NCBI GenBank assembly: GCA_002483145.1
Contig: DLHJ01000019.1
Span: 310,001-374,000 of the forward strand
DNA length: 64,000 nt
Source: Cellvibrio sp. UBA7671
Lineage (GTDB): Bacteria; Pseudomonadota; Gammaproteobacteria; Pseudomonadales; Cellvibrionaceae
Reading direction: 5' to 3'
Positions 1-9,085 of this stretch are shown piece after piece. Each line of letters opens with the position of its first letter. Within the stretch, counting starts at the first letter, position 1. The position numbers and the translations under genes are program-made. Below the pieces are notes generated by a model, which did no database searches, was not told the origin of the DNA, and worked only from the letters and a program-made list of their open reading frames with translations.

Positions 1-1
1 T

Positions 2-523
2 TTTAGCGGCGTACCTGAGGTATTGTTAGCGGCAGTTAATAAGACCGGTCTGGCAGTGCTGCCGACCCCCAGCGAACGCGCGCTTAAACTGCCAAAACAG
101 GAAGCGGCACCCCAGGCAGTTGAGGCAGTGATCGAACGCGTGGTGGAGACGGTGGTCGAAACCGTGATCGAAGAGCGACTGGTTCAGCGGCAGAGTAAAG
201 TCGTCACCCGCCCGGTGCGCTCCGGCCAGCAAATTTACGCTGAAGGTGCAGATTTGATTGTGCTGGCGCAAGTGAGTGAAGGGGCTGAAGTACTGGCCGA
301 TGGCCATATCCATATTTACGGCACTTTACGTGGTCGCGCGTTGGCCGGCGTAAAAGGCGATGAAACCGCGCGTATTTTTTGCCAGCAAATTGAAGCCGAA
401 TTAGTGTCGGTCGCCGGTAATTTTGTACTGCAGGATTCACTGCCCAAAGAACTGTTAAAAAAGCCGGTGCAAATTTCTCTTAAGGGCGAAAAGGTTGTTG
501 TCGAAGCCCTTGTCAGTAATTAA
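2..523 (+). CDS. minC: Septum site-determining protein MinC, 5' end outside window
   Basis: The frame is open from base 2 with no stop, giving the last ~173 residues of MinC (family ~230-240), so the N-terminal FtsZ-inhibitory domain is mostly cut off by the window edge. An acidic, Val/Glu-rich linker (about residues 40-60 of the visible part) is followed by the C-terminal beta-helix dimerisation domain, with the family RSGQ motif and a glycine-rich core ending in LKGEK. In the Min system MinC blocks FtsZ ring assembly and is held at the membrane by MinD. minD follows after a 93-base gap that carries a clear ribosome binding site for minD, in the usual minCDE order. Identity is well supported by domain and context. 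Confidence 0.93.
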   Translation, partial: FSGVPEVLLAAVNKTGLAVLPTPSERALKLPKQEAAPQAVEAVIERVVETVVETVIEERLVQRQSKVVTRPVRSGQQIYAEGADLIVLAQVSEGAEVLADGHIHIYGTLRGRALAGVKGDETARIFCQQIEAELVSVAGNFVLQDSLPKELLKKPVQISLKGEKVVVEALVSN

Positions 524-616
524 GCCTGGTGAGTAAATAAATTTCTGCATCCATTTATTGTTTATTTTTTTGGATGTTATTTTTTTAGACATTGAATATT
601 TTACAGGAGCCTTCCC

Positions 617-1426
617 TTGGCCAAGATTATCGTTGTTACATCAGGTAAAGGCGGTGTGGGCAAAACCACATCCAGCGCAGCAATTAGCACCGGTTTGGCG
701 ATGCGCGGCCATAAAACTGTGGTTATCGATTTTGACGTCGGCCTGCGTAATTTGGATTTGATCATGGGCTGCGAACGTCGTGTAGTGTACGATTTTGTCA
801 ACGTGATTAAAGGTGAAGCGACCCTGAATCAAGCGATGATCAAAGACAAGCGCACTGAAGGTCTTTACGTATTACCCGCATCGCAAACCCGCGACAAAGA
901 TGCATTGACCCGCGAAGGCGTTGAAACAGTCATTAACGAACTCGCCAAAGATTTTGAATTTATTGTGTGCGATTCTCCTGCCGGTATTGAGCAGGGCGCA
1001 TTGATGGCATTGTATTTTGCCGACATCGCGATTGTTGTGACCAACCCGGAAGTGTCTTCGGTGCGCGACTCGGATCGAATCCTCGGTATTCTGCAAAGTA
1101 AATCGCGCCGAGCAGAACAAAATCTGGAACCGATCAAAGAACATTTGTTGTTGACTCGCTACAACCCGGTGCGTGTTGAAGCGGGTGAAATGCTCAGCGT
1201 GAATGATGTGGAAGAGATTCTGGCAATCCCATTGCTCGGTGTAATCCCGGAATCAGAAGCGGTATTAAAAGCGTCTAACCAGGGTACACCAGTGATTCTG
1301 GATGAAACGACACCAGCTGGACAAGCCTACAACGATGCCGTTGATCGCCTGCTCGGTAAAGAAATACCACACCGCTTCCTTGAAGCGGAAAAGAAAAGTT
1401 TCCTGAAGCGTTTGCTGGGGGTATAA
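617..1426 (+). CDS. minD: Septum site-determining ATPase MinD
   Basis: Membrane-cycling ATPase that recruits MinC to the membrane and is displaced by MinE. The protein is 269 residues, normal for MinD. A deviant Walker A motif GKGGVGKTT lies at residues 10-18, Walker A' DFDVGLRN near 40, and the CDSPAG Walker B region near 118. The C-terminus (SFLKRLLGV) is the amphipathic membrane-targeting helix. The start is TTG at 617, chosen because CAGGAG at 604-609 sits 7 bases upstream and the protein then begins MAKIIVVTSGKGG as in the family. It lies between minC and minE; minE starts 3 bases after the stop, so the two are probably translated together. Confidence 0.97.
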   Translation: MAKIIVVTSGKGGVGKTTSSAAISTGLAMRGHKTVVIDFDVGLRNLDLIMGCERRVVYDFVNVIKGEATLNQAMIKDKRTEGLYVLPASQTRDKDALTREGVETVINELAKDFEFIVCDSPAGIEQGALMALYFADIAIVVTNPEVSSVRDSDRILGILQSKSRRAEQNLEPIKEHLLLTRYNPVRVEAGEMLSVNDVEEILAIPLLGVIPESEAVLKASNQGTPVILDETTPAGQAYNDAVDRLLGKEIPHRFLEAEKKSFLKRLLGV

Positions 1427-1429
1427 GCC

Positions 1430-1687
1430 GTGAGTATTCTGGATTTCCTCATCAAAAAACGTGCGCCCTCGTCGGCCTCGGTCGCCAAGGAGCGTTTGCA
1501 AATTATCGTTGCGCACGAGCGCACCAAACGCAATTTAAGCCAACCGGATTTTCTGCCACAGATGCAGCAAGAAATTATTGCGGTGATCCGTAAATATATC
1601 CATATCGAATCCGATCAGGTCACAGTTAATCTCGACAATTCCGATAACTGTTCGGTGTTGGAATTGAATATTACCTTGCCGGATTAA
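1430..1687 (+). CDS. minE: Cell division topological specificity factor MinE
   Basis: 85-residue MinE, the usual size. The N-terminal segment (SILDFLIKK) is the membrane-binding/anti-MinCD helix; residues ~15-35 ([12 protein letters not shown]) are the MinD-contacting region; the C-terminal half is the dimerising topological-specificity domain. MinE stimulates MinD ATPase and drives pole-to-pole oscillation, keeping MinC away from midcell. The start is GTG at 1430, three bases after the minD stop. A strong hairpin terminator follows, so minE is the last gene of the minCDE operon. Confidence 0.97.
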   Translation: MSILDFLIKKRAPSSASVAKERLQIIVAHERTKRNLSQPDFLPQMQQEIIAVIRKYIHIESDQVTVNLDNSDNCSVLELNITLPD

Positions 1688-1717
1688 AGCGTTATGCTGC
1701 ATGACCCACGCAGCAGG

Positions 1718-1755
1718 AAAAAAGGGATGCGCCGACTCTGGTGCATCCCTTTTTT
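1718..1755 (+). terminator. Rho-independent terminator of minCDE
   Basis: Inverted repeat AAAAAAGGGATGC / GCATCCCTTTTTT with a 12-base loop, about 30 bases after the minE stop. The A-run on the 5' side and T-run on the 3' side make it able to act in either direction, but the only convergent transcript would come from much further away. Confidence 0.85.
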
Positions 1756-1794
1756 ATTGCACTACATTTTTTGTTATCCATCTGGCTTTGATTT

Positions 1795-2445
1795 ATGAAT
1801 ATTGATTTTCATTCCTTGCCTGCTGACCAATTGGTAGTATTCGATTTTGAAACTACCGGTCTCTCACCTGATATGGGCGATCGGTCAATTGAAATTGGCG
1901 CCGTGCTGATTGAAAACGGAAAAATTACCGGCCGCTTTCAGCAGTTGATGAATCCCGGTGTACGCATTCCACTATTTATTGAGAATCTCACCGGCATTAC
2001 CAATGCGATGATTAACGAATCGCGTAGTAACACTGAAGTAATGAGCGATTTTTACGATTTTATCGCCGGCCGCAATCTGGTTGCACACAACGCCAGTTTT
2101 GATGAGCGCTTTCTGCGCGCGGAATTTCGTCGTATTAAAAAGCAGTGTTCGTCAGGTATTGCCTGCAGTTTATTAGCCGCACGCCGCATCTTTCAAAATG
2201 CCCCCAACCATCAATTGGCAACTCTGGCGCAGTATAAAAATTTGCCCAGCGATGGCGTTTACCACCGCGCCTTGGCAGATGCCGAAGTCACAGCGCATTT
2301 ATGGTTGAGTTTATTGGCCGAGTTACGCGAGCAGCATGAGTTTGATGAACTCACATTTGGCTTTATGCATACACTGACTAAAACGCCCAAGCACCAATTG
2401 CGTCAGTTTTATGCAAAACACAAGGTTAAATCTCCAGTTATCTAA
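1795..2445 (+). CDS. DnaQ-like 3'-5' exonuclease (DEDDh)
   Basis: 216-residue protein with the three exonuclease motifs of the DEDDh superfamily: Exo I FDFETTG (residues ~16-22, metal ligands D and E), Exo II HNASFDERF (~100-108) and Exo III HRALADAEVT (~162-171, catalytic H and D). This is the fold of DNA polymerase III epsilon and of stand-alone proofreading or RNA-trimming exonucleases. About 45 residues follow Exo III with no recognisable domain, and the polymerase-binding tail of true DnaQ is not evident, so a free-standing exonuclease is preferred over dnaQ. Start ATG 1795 has only a weak ribosome binding site. It is a singleton between the minCDE terminator and a lipoprotein gene. Confidence 0.85.
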   Translation: MNIDFHSLPADQLVVFDFETTGLSPDMGDRSIEIGAVLIENGKITGRFQQLMNPGVRIPLFIENLTGITNAMINESRSNTEVMSDFYDFIAGRNLVAHNASFDERFLRAEFRRIKKQCSSGIACSLLAARRIFQNAPNHQLATLAQYKNLPSDGVYHRALADAEVTAHLWLSLLAELREQHEFDELTFGFMHTLTKTPKHQLRQFYAKHKVKSPVI

Positions 2446-2482
2446 TCAAGACTGGTTATGAATACTAAGGAGTCGATCTGCA

Positions 2483-3100
2483 ATGCAACACAATTTTATT
2501 AAAACCGTTGCCATTTTTATCCTACTGCTTCTGGTCAGCTGTGGCACGCTCATCAAGCCCAATGTAAAAACCGGCATAGTGCAACTGGAAAAAGGTTCTT
2601 ACCAGCTCGATCAAACCCACGTCGCTGTTTTATTTAAAATCAACCACATGGGCTTGTCTACGTTTGTGGGCCGTTTTAATAAAGTCGATGCAACGCTGGA
2701 GTTTGATCCTGCTAATATTGCCGCTGCTAAATTGTCGGCGATAATCGATGTTGCCAGTATCGATGCGAATAATCCCGATTTGGAAGAGACCTTGCGCGGT
2801 AGCAGTTGGCTCGATACTGAAAAATATCCGCAAGCGTTTTTCCAAACTACCAATGTCAAAGTGCTTGACCAACATTCTGCGATATTTTCCGGTGATTTAA
2901 CCCTACACGGAGTGACGGCCCCAATTGATTTAACTGTTACCTTTAATGGCGGCGCTAACAATATGCTTACCGGCTTCTATACTTTAGGTTTCTCTGCTGC
3001 CAGCACTTTGAACCGCTCGACGTTTGGTGTGGATTATTTAATTCCCGCGATTGGTGATGCAGTGGCAATTGAAGTCTTTGCTGAGTTTCAAAAAAATTAG
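2483..3100 (+). CDS. YceI-family lipoprotein
   Basis: 205 residues. The N-terminus has a charged start, a hydrophobic stretch and a lipobox ending LVSC (Cys20), so it is probably lipid-anchored and periplasmic or outer-membrane. The remainder is a YceI-like lipocalin-fold domain starting GSYQLDQTHVAVLFKINHMG and including SSWLDTEKYPQAFF and the DLTLHGVTAPIDL strand pair typical of the family. YceI proteins bind polyisoprenoid or amphiphilic ligands; the physiological role is poorly defined, and none is claimed here. TAAGGAG at 2466-2472 supports ATG 2483. Most YceI proteins are soluble periplasmic; the lipobox is a variation. Confidence 0.88.
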   Translation: MQHNFIKTVAIFILLLLVSCGTLIKPNVKTGIVQLEKGSYQLDQTHVAVLFKINHMGLSTFVGRFNKVDATLEFDPANIAAAKLSAIIDVASIDANNPDLEETLRGSSWLDTEKYPQAFFQTTNVKVLDQHSAIFSGDLTLHGVTAPIDLTVTFNGGANNMLTGFYTLGFSAASTLNRSTFGVDYLIPAIGDAVAIEVFAEFQKN

Positions 3101-3168
3101 CTTAACAACATTGGTTCGACAAAAAATAGTTCAACAGTAATAAAAACGATTATTTTTCAGGAGTTGTT

Positions 3169-4710
3169 ATGACCACTCACTTTCTTATTGGCGGCAACGG
3201 CGCTCAATCAGCACAGTTGAACTTGCGTATGGCGAATCGCCACGGGTTGATCGCTGGTGCAACGGGTACGGGTAAAACTGTGAGCTTGCAAGTGCTCGCC
3301 GAAGGTTTTGCCAAAGCCGGTGTGCCGGTATTTATGGCCGATATTAAAGGCGATTTGTCCGGCCTCGCCAAAGCCGGCAAGCCACACTCCAAAGTGGATG
3401 AGCGTGTGCAGCTGATGAATATTACCGATTACCAGCAACGCTTATTCCCCTGCGTATTTTGGGATTTGTACGCAAAAAAAGGCCATCCGGTACGCGCCAC
3501 TATTTCAGATTTTGGCCCGCTGTTATTGGCGAATTTTTTCGATCTCAACGAAACCCAAACCGGTGTGCTCTACGCCGCGTTTAAAATTGCCGATGACCAG
3601 GGCATGTTGATGCTGGATTTAAAAGACCTGCAAGCCATGCTCAATTGGATGAAGGACGAACGTAAAACATTGGAGGATGAATACGGTGGTATCAGCGAGG
3701 CCAGCATCGCCGCCATCCAACGTCGGTTAATGATGTTGGAGCAAGAAGGTGCAGATCAATTTTTTGGTGAACCGGCGCTGGATCTAAATCACCTGATGCA
3801 AATCACTCTTGAAGGTACTGGCGTCATCAATATTCTCGATGCCACCACCCTTGTCAACCAGCCCAAACTCTACGCGATATTTTTACTCTGGTTAATTTCT
3901 GAATTATTTGAAAATTTACCTGAGCAGGGCGATGCCGATAAACCCAAATTGGTATTTTTCTTTGATGAGGCGCATTTGCTGTTTAACGATGCGCCTAAAT
4001 TATTGGTCGATAAAATTGAACAAGTCGTGCGCTTGATTCGCTCTAAAGGCGTGGGTATTTATTTTATCTCCCAAAGCCCTGCCGATATTCCCGATACAGT
4101 GCTCGGCCAATTGGGCAACCGCGTGCAACACGCGCTGCGCGCTTACACACCCAAAGACCAGCAAGCAGTAAAAATTGCGGCGCAAACTTTTCGCCCCAAT
4201 CCAGCATTTTCAACCGAAGCGGTGATCACTGAGTTGGGTATAGGGGAAGCATTGGTATCGGTATTGGATGAGAAGGGTTCACCCACACCGGTTGAGCGTG
4301 TGATGGTTGCGCCGCCTGCATCGCGTATTGGCCCCTTGGCCGATGAGGAGCGCACCGAGGTAATGGGGCGCTCACCTTACAAGGCGATTTATAACCAAAT
4401 AATTGACCGTGAGTCTGCGTATGAAATTTTAAAAGGGCGTGTTGCCCAGCAAGCACAAACCGAGCAGCAACAAATAATCCAGGAGCAGTTGCGCGTTGAG
4501 CAGGAGCGCATTTTTAAACAGCAGCAAAAGGAACAGGTGCAACAACAGAAAGAGCAGGCGCGTGCACAGCAGCAAGCTGAGCGCACAAGTGCACAGCGTG
4601 CAACGGCGGTAGATGCCTTTGCCAAAAGTGCAGCACGTGCGATAGGCAGTAGCCTTGGTCGACAAATCGTGCGCGGCATCCTCGGGTCGCTGTTAGGCGG
4701 ACGGCGTTAG
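3169..4710 (+). CDS. HerA/YjgR-like ATPase (DUF853 family)
   Basis: 513 residues. An N-terminal RecA-like P-loop (GATGTGKT, ~residues 29-36), a Walker B strand [10 protein letters not shown] near 262-271, an arginine-rich segment [19 protein letters not shown] and a [15 protein letters not shown] sensor region match the DUF853/YjgR family of HerA-type ATPases. The last ~90 residues are a Gln/Glu/Lys-rich coiled-coil (many QQ pairs), then a Gly/Arg-rich tail GSLLGGRR. HerA relatives are hexameric DNA translocases; for YjgR the substrate is unknown. There is no nuclease partner (NurA) beside it. The gene appears monocistronic; GGAG at 3160-3163 serves ATG 3169. Confidence 0.85.
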   Translation: MTTHFLIGGNGAQSAQLNLRMANRHGLIAGATGTGKTVSLQVLAEGFAKAGVPVFMADIKGDLSGLAKAGKPHSKVDERVQLMNITDYQQRLFPCVFWDLYAKKGHPVRATISDFGPLLLANFFDLNETQTGVLYAAFKIADDQGMLMLDLKDLQAMLNWMKDERKTLEDEYGGISEASIAAIQRRLMMLEQEGADQFFGEPALDLNHLMQITLEGTGVINILDATTLVNQPKLYAIFLLWLISELFENLPEQGDADKPKLVFFFDEAHLLFNDAPKLLVDKIEQVVRLIRSKGVGIYFISQSPADIPDTVLGQLGNRVQHALRAYTPKDQQAVKIAAQTFRPNPAFSTEAVITELGIGEALVSVLDEKGSPTPVERVMVAPPASRIGPLADEERTEVMGRSPYKAIYNQIIDRESAYEILKGRVAQQAQTEQQQIIQEQLRVEQERIFKQQQKEQVQQQKEQARAQQQAERTSAQRATAVDAFAKSAARAIGSSLGRQIVRGILGSLLGGRR

Positions 4711-4934
4711 GCCGCGTAATGTTATTGTCGGATTCATCGGCTATAGTGAAGTAAATATTCCGGCCAAGTAAAACATTCTGGCGAAATAAAACAGGATCTA
4801 CTTGGGTCATTTAACCGTTAATGTGGGGTAGCAAAACGTAAAACAGCAAGGAAAATTCAGCATTCGTCATGTCAAATAAGACTGCACTTTTCAATGGATG
4901 GTCAGGTGCAGTCATAAAATGTTGAGGATGCAGC

Positions 4935-6599
4935 ATGAAAAAAATGACAAGCATAGGAGGGCAATCCTCCATGTTAATGCCGATGTTAAACTGCTTTTTC
5001 TTGAGCCTTCTTCTTTATGGTGCTGCCAGCCAGGCTACAAAACCCGTTGAGGATGATACGATTTATTTAGATCAGGGCTGGGATCATCATACCCGCCAAA
5101 CGCTATCCTTCACTTCTTTTGGTTCCCGATTTATTCCCTACGCCTGGTTTCTCGCGCTGGAGCAGCCTGATAATTCCCGCTCATTTCGCGATAATGATTA
5201 TCTGTCTGCAATGGGTTTTATTTCTACAATTGCAGACCAATACAATCCAGATGGATTACCAGTTGGACTGGTACGCGATAGCGATAAAAAAAATGGTGAT
5301 GCTCTAGGTATGACGTGCGCATTTTGCCATACCGGGCAAGTCAGGATTCACGGCAAACGTATTCGCATTGATGGCGGTCAAGCGTTGGTTGATTACACAC
5401 AATTTGAGCAGGCAACACTAGCCGCACTAAAAGCAACGCTCACTGACAATGAAAAGTTTTCTCGTTTTTCCCAACAAGTCATTGCCAGTGAACCAAGCGC
5501 AACACTGACACCACAACTGCTGAAAACCCAATTGCAAACTCGCATTGCAGAATTGGAAAAACACTACGCTGTTAATGCAACCGAGGTCCCCTACGGGCAC
5601 GGGCGGCTGGACGCATTTGGGCAAATTTTTAATGCGATTGCCGTTGAAGCACTCAATATGCCCGAAAATATTCGCGCACCCAATGCGCCTACCAGCTATC
5701 CGGTATTGTGGGATGCATCGCATTTAAACATCGTACAGTGGAATGCATCGGCGCCCAATAAAGAACCGGGGCCACTATTTCAAAATGCGATTACGGCACT
5801 CGCGGTTTACGGTATTGTCTCCGTATCCAAAGATAAACTCACTTATCAATCATCAATTCGCATCAGTAATCTCGGTGATATACAGCGAGATTTTTATCAG
5901 CTCGTCGCACCGCAATGGCCGGTAGAAATTGCCGGAGCTCTTGATGCAGAAAAAGTTGCTGTTGGTAAAAAACTCTATGATCAGCATTGCTTGAAATGCC
6001 ACAGCATTGTTGATCCAACTAATAGAAAACGTAAGTTGCAGGCAGTACTAACCCACTATAAAGAAGTGGGTACTGATCCGTTAATGGCAGAAAATTTTAT
6101 CCAGCACAAAGTGAAAAGCGGCTTGTTGGAGGGCGATAAAGTCATGGTGTTATTTGGCGACAAACTCCCTGCGGAAACCTCGCCGCTGGACTTGGTCACC
6201 CATGTAGCAACTGGCGCACTCTTTAACCAACCATGGCAAACCACAAAGGCATTGTTTAAAGAATATCGTTCCAATGATGCACCGCCCGAGCAAACGGTGT
6301 TTAACAGTTATAAGGCTCGCCCCATCAACGGTATCTGGGCGTCTGCACCTTATTTGCATAATGGTTCAGTTCCCAGCATTTATGATTTGTTACTGCCGGC
6401 GGAACAGAGGCCAGCAACATTTTATGTCGGTAACATTGAATTGGATTTGGTAAAAGTGGGACATGTTTATAGCGCGGCGCCTAACACCAGTTTTTTCGAT
6501 ACCCGCCTGCTCGGTAATTCTAATGCGGGGCATGAATATGGCACCCAACTCAATGATGAGGAGCGGTGGGCCTTGGTAGAGTATGTAAAAAATTTATAA
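4935..6599 (+). CDS. Exported di-haem c-type cytochrome, cytochrome c peroxidase/RoxA-like
   Basis: 554 residues. A hydrophobic N-terminal signal (about residues 14-36, ending ASQA) directs it to the periplasm or outside. Two haem-c sites are visible, CAFCH at residues 128-132 and CLKCH at 352-356. The spacing and the later NGIWASAPYLHNGSVPS motif are typical of large di-haem proteins in the cytochrome c peroxidase/RoxA superfamily. Classical bacterial peroxidases are ~330-350 residues; this is much longer and closer in size to RoxA/RoxB-like proteins. The substrate is unknown: peroxide detoxification or oxidative cleavage are both possible. Flanking genes give no functional hint. GAGGAT at 4923-4928 supports ATG 4935. 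Confidence 0.82.
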   Translation: MKKMTSIGGQSSMLMPMLNCFFLSLLLYGAASQATKPVEDDTIYLDQGWDHHTRQTLSFTSFGSRFIPYAWFLALEQPDNSRSFRDNDYLSAMGFISTIADQYNPDGLPVGLVRDSDKKNGDALGMTCAFCHTGQVRIHGKRIRIDGGQALVDYTQFEQATLAALKATLTDNEKFSRFSQQVIASEPSATLTPQLLKTQLQTRIAELEKHYAVNATEVPYGHGRLDAFGQIFNAIAVEALNMPENIRAPNAPTSYPVLWDASHLNIVQWNASAPNKEPGPLFQNAITALAVYGIVSVSKDKLTYQSSIRISNLGDIQRDFYQLVAPQWPVEIAGALDAEKVAVGKKLYDQHCLKCHSIVDPTNRKRKLQAVLTHYKEVGTDPLMAENFIQHKVKSGLLEGDKVMVLFGDKLPAETSPLDLVTHVATGALFNQPWQTTKALFKEYRSNDAPPEQTVFNSYKARPINGIWASAPYLHNGSVPSIYDLLLPAEQRPATFYVGNIELDLVKVGHVYSAAPNTSFFDTRLLGNSNAGHEYGTQLNDEERWALVEYVKNL

Positions 6600-6633
6600 T
6601 TCTGCAAAATTTACACAAATGTAACCGCTTGTT

Positions 6634-6665
6634 AGTAAACAGAAGGCATACGCTTTCTGTTTACT
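6634..6665. terminator. Inverted repeat between convergent genes, possible weak terminator
   Basis: Perfect 11-bp stem AGTAAACAGAA / TTCTGTTTACT with a 10-base loop, lying between the convergent cytochrome and YgjP-like genes. There is no T-run on either side, so termination is only suggested by position. Confidence 0.4.
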
Positions 6666-6671
6666 ACAGCA

Positions 6672-7175
6672 TCAATAAATCCCTCCAAATAAATCCAACT
6701 GCGTTAAATACAAACGCAAATCAAATTCGTACTGATGATAGTTGGGTTCCATATGCCGGCAGAGTTGATAAAAGGCTTTGTTATGCTCTTTTTCTTTGAA
6801 ATGCGCTAATTCGTGCACGACTATCATTTTTAGAAAGGCTTCCGGGGCAGTGCGGAACACGCTAGCGATTTTAATCTCATTAACGGTTTTTAATTTGGCT
6901 CCCTGTACCCGGCTAATGTAATGGTGTTGGCCGAGTGCATGTTGAATAACTTTTATTTTGCTGTCGTAGCCCACCCGGCTCAGGGGCTGGGTTTTGCCCA
7001 TATATTCACTTTTGATGTTTTGGGTGTACTGGTAGAGCGCATTGTCGGTGCGTACATCGTGAATCTGTGGATAGCGCTTAAGTAATACTTCGCCAAGGCG
7101 GCCTTCTGCGACGATTTGCTGGACTTGCTGCAGGGTTTCGGTGGGGTAGCCGGTGAGATATTTCAAATGTGACAT
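6672..7175 (-). CDS. YgjP-like metallopeptidase-domain protein
   Basis: 167 residues with the gluzincin motif VVHELAHFKEKEHNKAFY (about 120-137): HELAH gives two zinc ligands and the catalytic Glu, and the nearby H in KEHNKAF is the expected third ligand of the YgjP/WLM/DUF45 group. The N-terminal half carries the conserved RYPQIHDVRTDNALYQYT-like segment. E. coli YgjP has been reported to act as a nucleotide pyrophosphatase, while most annotation pipelines call the family M48-like peptidase; the sequence alone does not decide. It is transcribed convergently with the cytochrome gene and divergently from the exopolysaccharide operon. Confidence 0.8.
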   Translation of the reverse strand: MSHLKYLTGYPTETLQQVQQIVAEGRLGEVLLKRYPQIHDVRTDNALYQYTQNIKSEYMGKTQPLSRVGYDSKIKVIQHALGQHHYISRVQGAKLKTVNEIKIASVFRTAPEAFLKMIVVHELAHFKEKEHNKAFYQLCRHMEPNYHQYEFDLRLYLTQLDLFGGIY

Positions 7176-7627
7176 GCTGACCTATGCGTCGCTGGGTACG
7201 TGAATAACCGTATGGCGAATGGCTATAGGCGGCAATTATAAAGGTTGTTATTGGTTTAGGGTCAATACCAGGTTGTTTTCATCAGTGCATTTTAGGGCGT
7301 TCACTGCATTAAAGTGGGGCGCTTGATGTCTGCATTGTGAAAAATAGGTAACCATGATGCGTTCGATTAGTGGATTTATCGAGTGCGACTTTTTTCTGCA
7401 GGATTTTTTTCACATTCTGTGTGTGCGCTTTTAGCGAAAAGTCGTTAATCAGCGTAGGTAGATTAATTCTTGGCCTGATAAATGCTTTGACTAAATATGC
7501 AGCAGAAGGGTATTCGCTAAAACTTCATGTGTCGTTTCACCTCCCGCTGCTAAAAACGTAATTTACCTATTAGTAATTTATTTGCATATTCGTACTTTAC
7601 TCATGAGTGATTCGCATGGAGGTAGTA
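7176..7627. other. 452-base non-coding interval upstream of the exopolysaccharide plus-strand operon
   Basis: AT-rich, with no convincing gene; a 63-codon open frame at 7370-7561 lacks a ribosome binding site and any family resemblance. It probably carries the promoters of the divergent YgjP-like gene and of the exopolysaccharide operon, with a leader of 100 bases or more before the priming transferase. No riboswitch or recognisable operator was found by eye. Confidence 0.6.
7487..7516 (+). promoter_or_regulatory. Candidate sigma-70 promoter of the exopolysaccharide plus operon
   Basis: TTGACT (7487-7492) resembles the -35 consensus, with TATTCG (7511-7516) 18 bases later as a poor -10. It is the best pair seen in the interval, but the -10 is weak (3 of 6), so an activator or another sigma factor may be used. 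Confidence 0.3.
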
Positions 7628-9085
7628 ATGAGCGATTTATCGGTAGAAGGCGTTGCGGTCAATCCCATTGGCTTATCAAGTGAACCGCCTGTGGTTCGCT
7701 TCCATCATTCGAAAATACTTGCGCTATTTCGCGCGCTCGATAGCGCCCTCATCGTATTTATGCTGTGGGGTTGCCTCAAATTATTGGGGTTAGAGTGGAA
7801 TAATATTTACACCGGCTTTGCTATTAGCGCGGTGATTATTTTCGGTTTTTTTGCCGAGAGTAATGAAGTGTATTATTTGTGGCGTGGCCACTCGATGATT
7901 GATTTATCCATTCGTTTATTCCTCGCGTGGTTTGCTACCTTATTGTTCTTGGTTTTGTCACTGGTAGTAGTTTATCCATTTACGACATTGAGTTTACTGG
8001 CGATATCTGTCTGGTTCGTAACAACCCCCGGGGTGATGATTGCGATGCATATCGGGCGGCGGCTGTTGCTGGCCAAATTGCGTGCAAAGCCTACTGAACC
8101 GCGCAGAGTTGCGATTGTAGGTGCTAATGATTTGGGTCTGCGGCTAATTAATTCCATGTCTGTTATGCCTTGGTTGGGTTACAAGGTGACTGGTTTTTAC
8201 GACGACCGGGCACCTAGCAATGATGTGGGGCGCCGCCTGTTTGGAAAGAACATTGAAGTGAAAGGCGGTCTGGAACAACTGTATCAGGATGCGCACGATG
8301 GCAAGATTGATATTGTTTTCGTGGCGCTCCCTATGCGTGCGGAGTTGCGTATGCATTCGGTGATTGATCGCTTGGCCGATACGACAGTCTCCCCCTACGT
8401 GATTCCCGACGTATTCAGTTTTGACTTGTTACATTCGCGCCTGACTTGTTTGCAGGGCATTCCTGCGCTGAGTATCTACGATTCGCCGCTGGTGGATAAC
8501 AGCTGGGCGAAACGTTTGGAGGATCTAGTGCTGGGGCTGGGTATTTTAATGGTACTGGCGATTCCTATGTTATTGATTGCTGTCGGTGTAAAGATTACAT
8601 CGCCTGGGCCCATTTTTTTCAAACAGACTCGTTACGGCATGGGGGGCGATCGCATCAAAGTGTGGAAGTTCCGCTCCATGACGGTATGTGAAGATGGCGC
8701 TAATGTTGCACAAGCAAAGCGTGCGGATCCACGTATTACGCCTTACGGAAATTTTTTGCGTCGCACATCGCTCGATGAGTTGCCGCAATTGTTTAATGTG
8801 ATCTCCGGTAGTATGTCGCTTGTTGGCCCGCGTCCACACGCCGTTGCACATAACGAATTTTATCGTGGCCAAATTAAAGGATATATGTTGCGTCATAAAG
8901 TGAAGCCTGGCATTACCGGGTTGGCGCAAGTGAATGGCTTTCGCGGTGAGACCGAAACGTTAGACAAAATGTCTGGCCGTATTGCTTATGACTTGGAATA
9001 CATCCGCAATTGGTCGGTGATTTTGGATATCAAAATTTTATGGAAAACTATTTTCAAGGGTTTCGTCGGACAGAATGTTTATTGA
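7628..9085 (+). CDS. Undecaprenyl-phosphate glucose phosphotransferase (GumD/WcaJ/EpsB-like)
   Basis: 485 residues from ATG 7628. The open frame extends to GTG 7607, but TGGAGGT at 7617-7623 lies 4 bases before ATG 7628. The layout is that of polyprenyl glycosylphosphotransferases: about four N-terminal membrane helices (to ~residue 135), a Rossmann-like domain (VAIVGANDLGLRLINSM), one further helix near 310, then the catalytic bacterial sugar transferase domain with PIFFKQTRYGMGGDRI, VWKFRSM, SLDELPQLFNV and SLVGPRPHA. Such enzymes load the first sugar phosphate on undecaprenyl phosphate at the inner membrane. With the gum-like glycosyltransferases downstream, glucose-1-phosphate is the likely donor group, as for xanthan GumD. 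First gene of the plus arm; overlaps the next gene by 11 bases. Confidence 0.9.
   Translation: MSDLSVEGVAVNPIGLSSEPPVVRFHHSKILALFRALDSALIVFMLWGCLKLLGLEWNNIYTGFAISAVIIFGFFAESNEVYYLWRGHSMIDLSIRLFLAWFATLLFLVLSLVVVYPFTTLSLLAISVWFVTTPGVMIAMHIGRRLLLAKLRAKPTEPRRVAIVGANDLGLRLINSMSVMPWLGYKVTGFYDDRAPSNDVGRRLFGKNIEVKGGLEQLYQDAHDGKIDIVFVALPMRAELRMHSVIDRLADTTVSPYVIPDVFSFDLLHSRLTCLQGIPALSIYDSPLVDNSWAKRLEDLVLGLGILMVLAIPMLLIAVGVKITSPGPIFFKQTRYGMGGDRIKVWKFRSMTVCEDGANVAQAKRADPRITPYGNFLRRTSLDELPQLFNVISGSMSLVGPRPHAVAHNEFYRGQIKGYMLRHKVKPGITGLAQVNGFRGETETLDKMSGRIAYDLEYIRNWSVILDIKILWKTIFKGFVGQNVY

Noticed and set aside
7370-7561. 63-codon open frame upstream of the exopolysaccharide operon
   Set aside because: No ribosome binding site, Phe/Leu/Ser-rich composition typical of AT-rich non-coding DNA, no resemblance to a known small protein.
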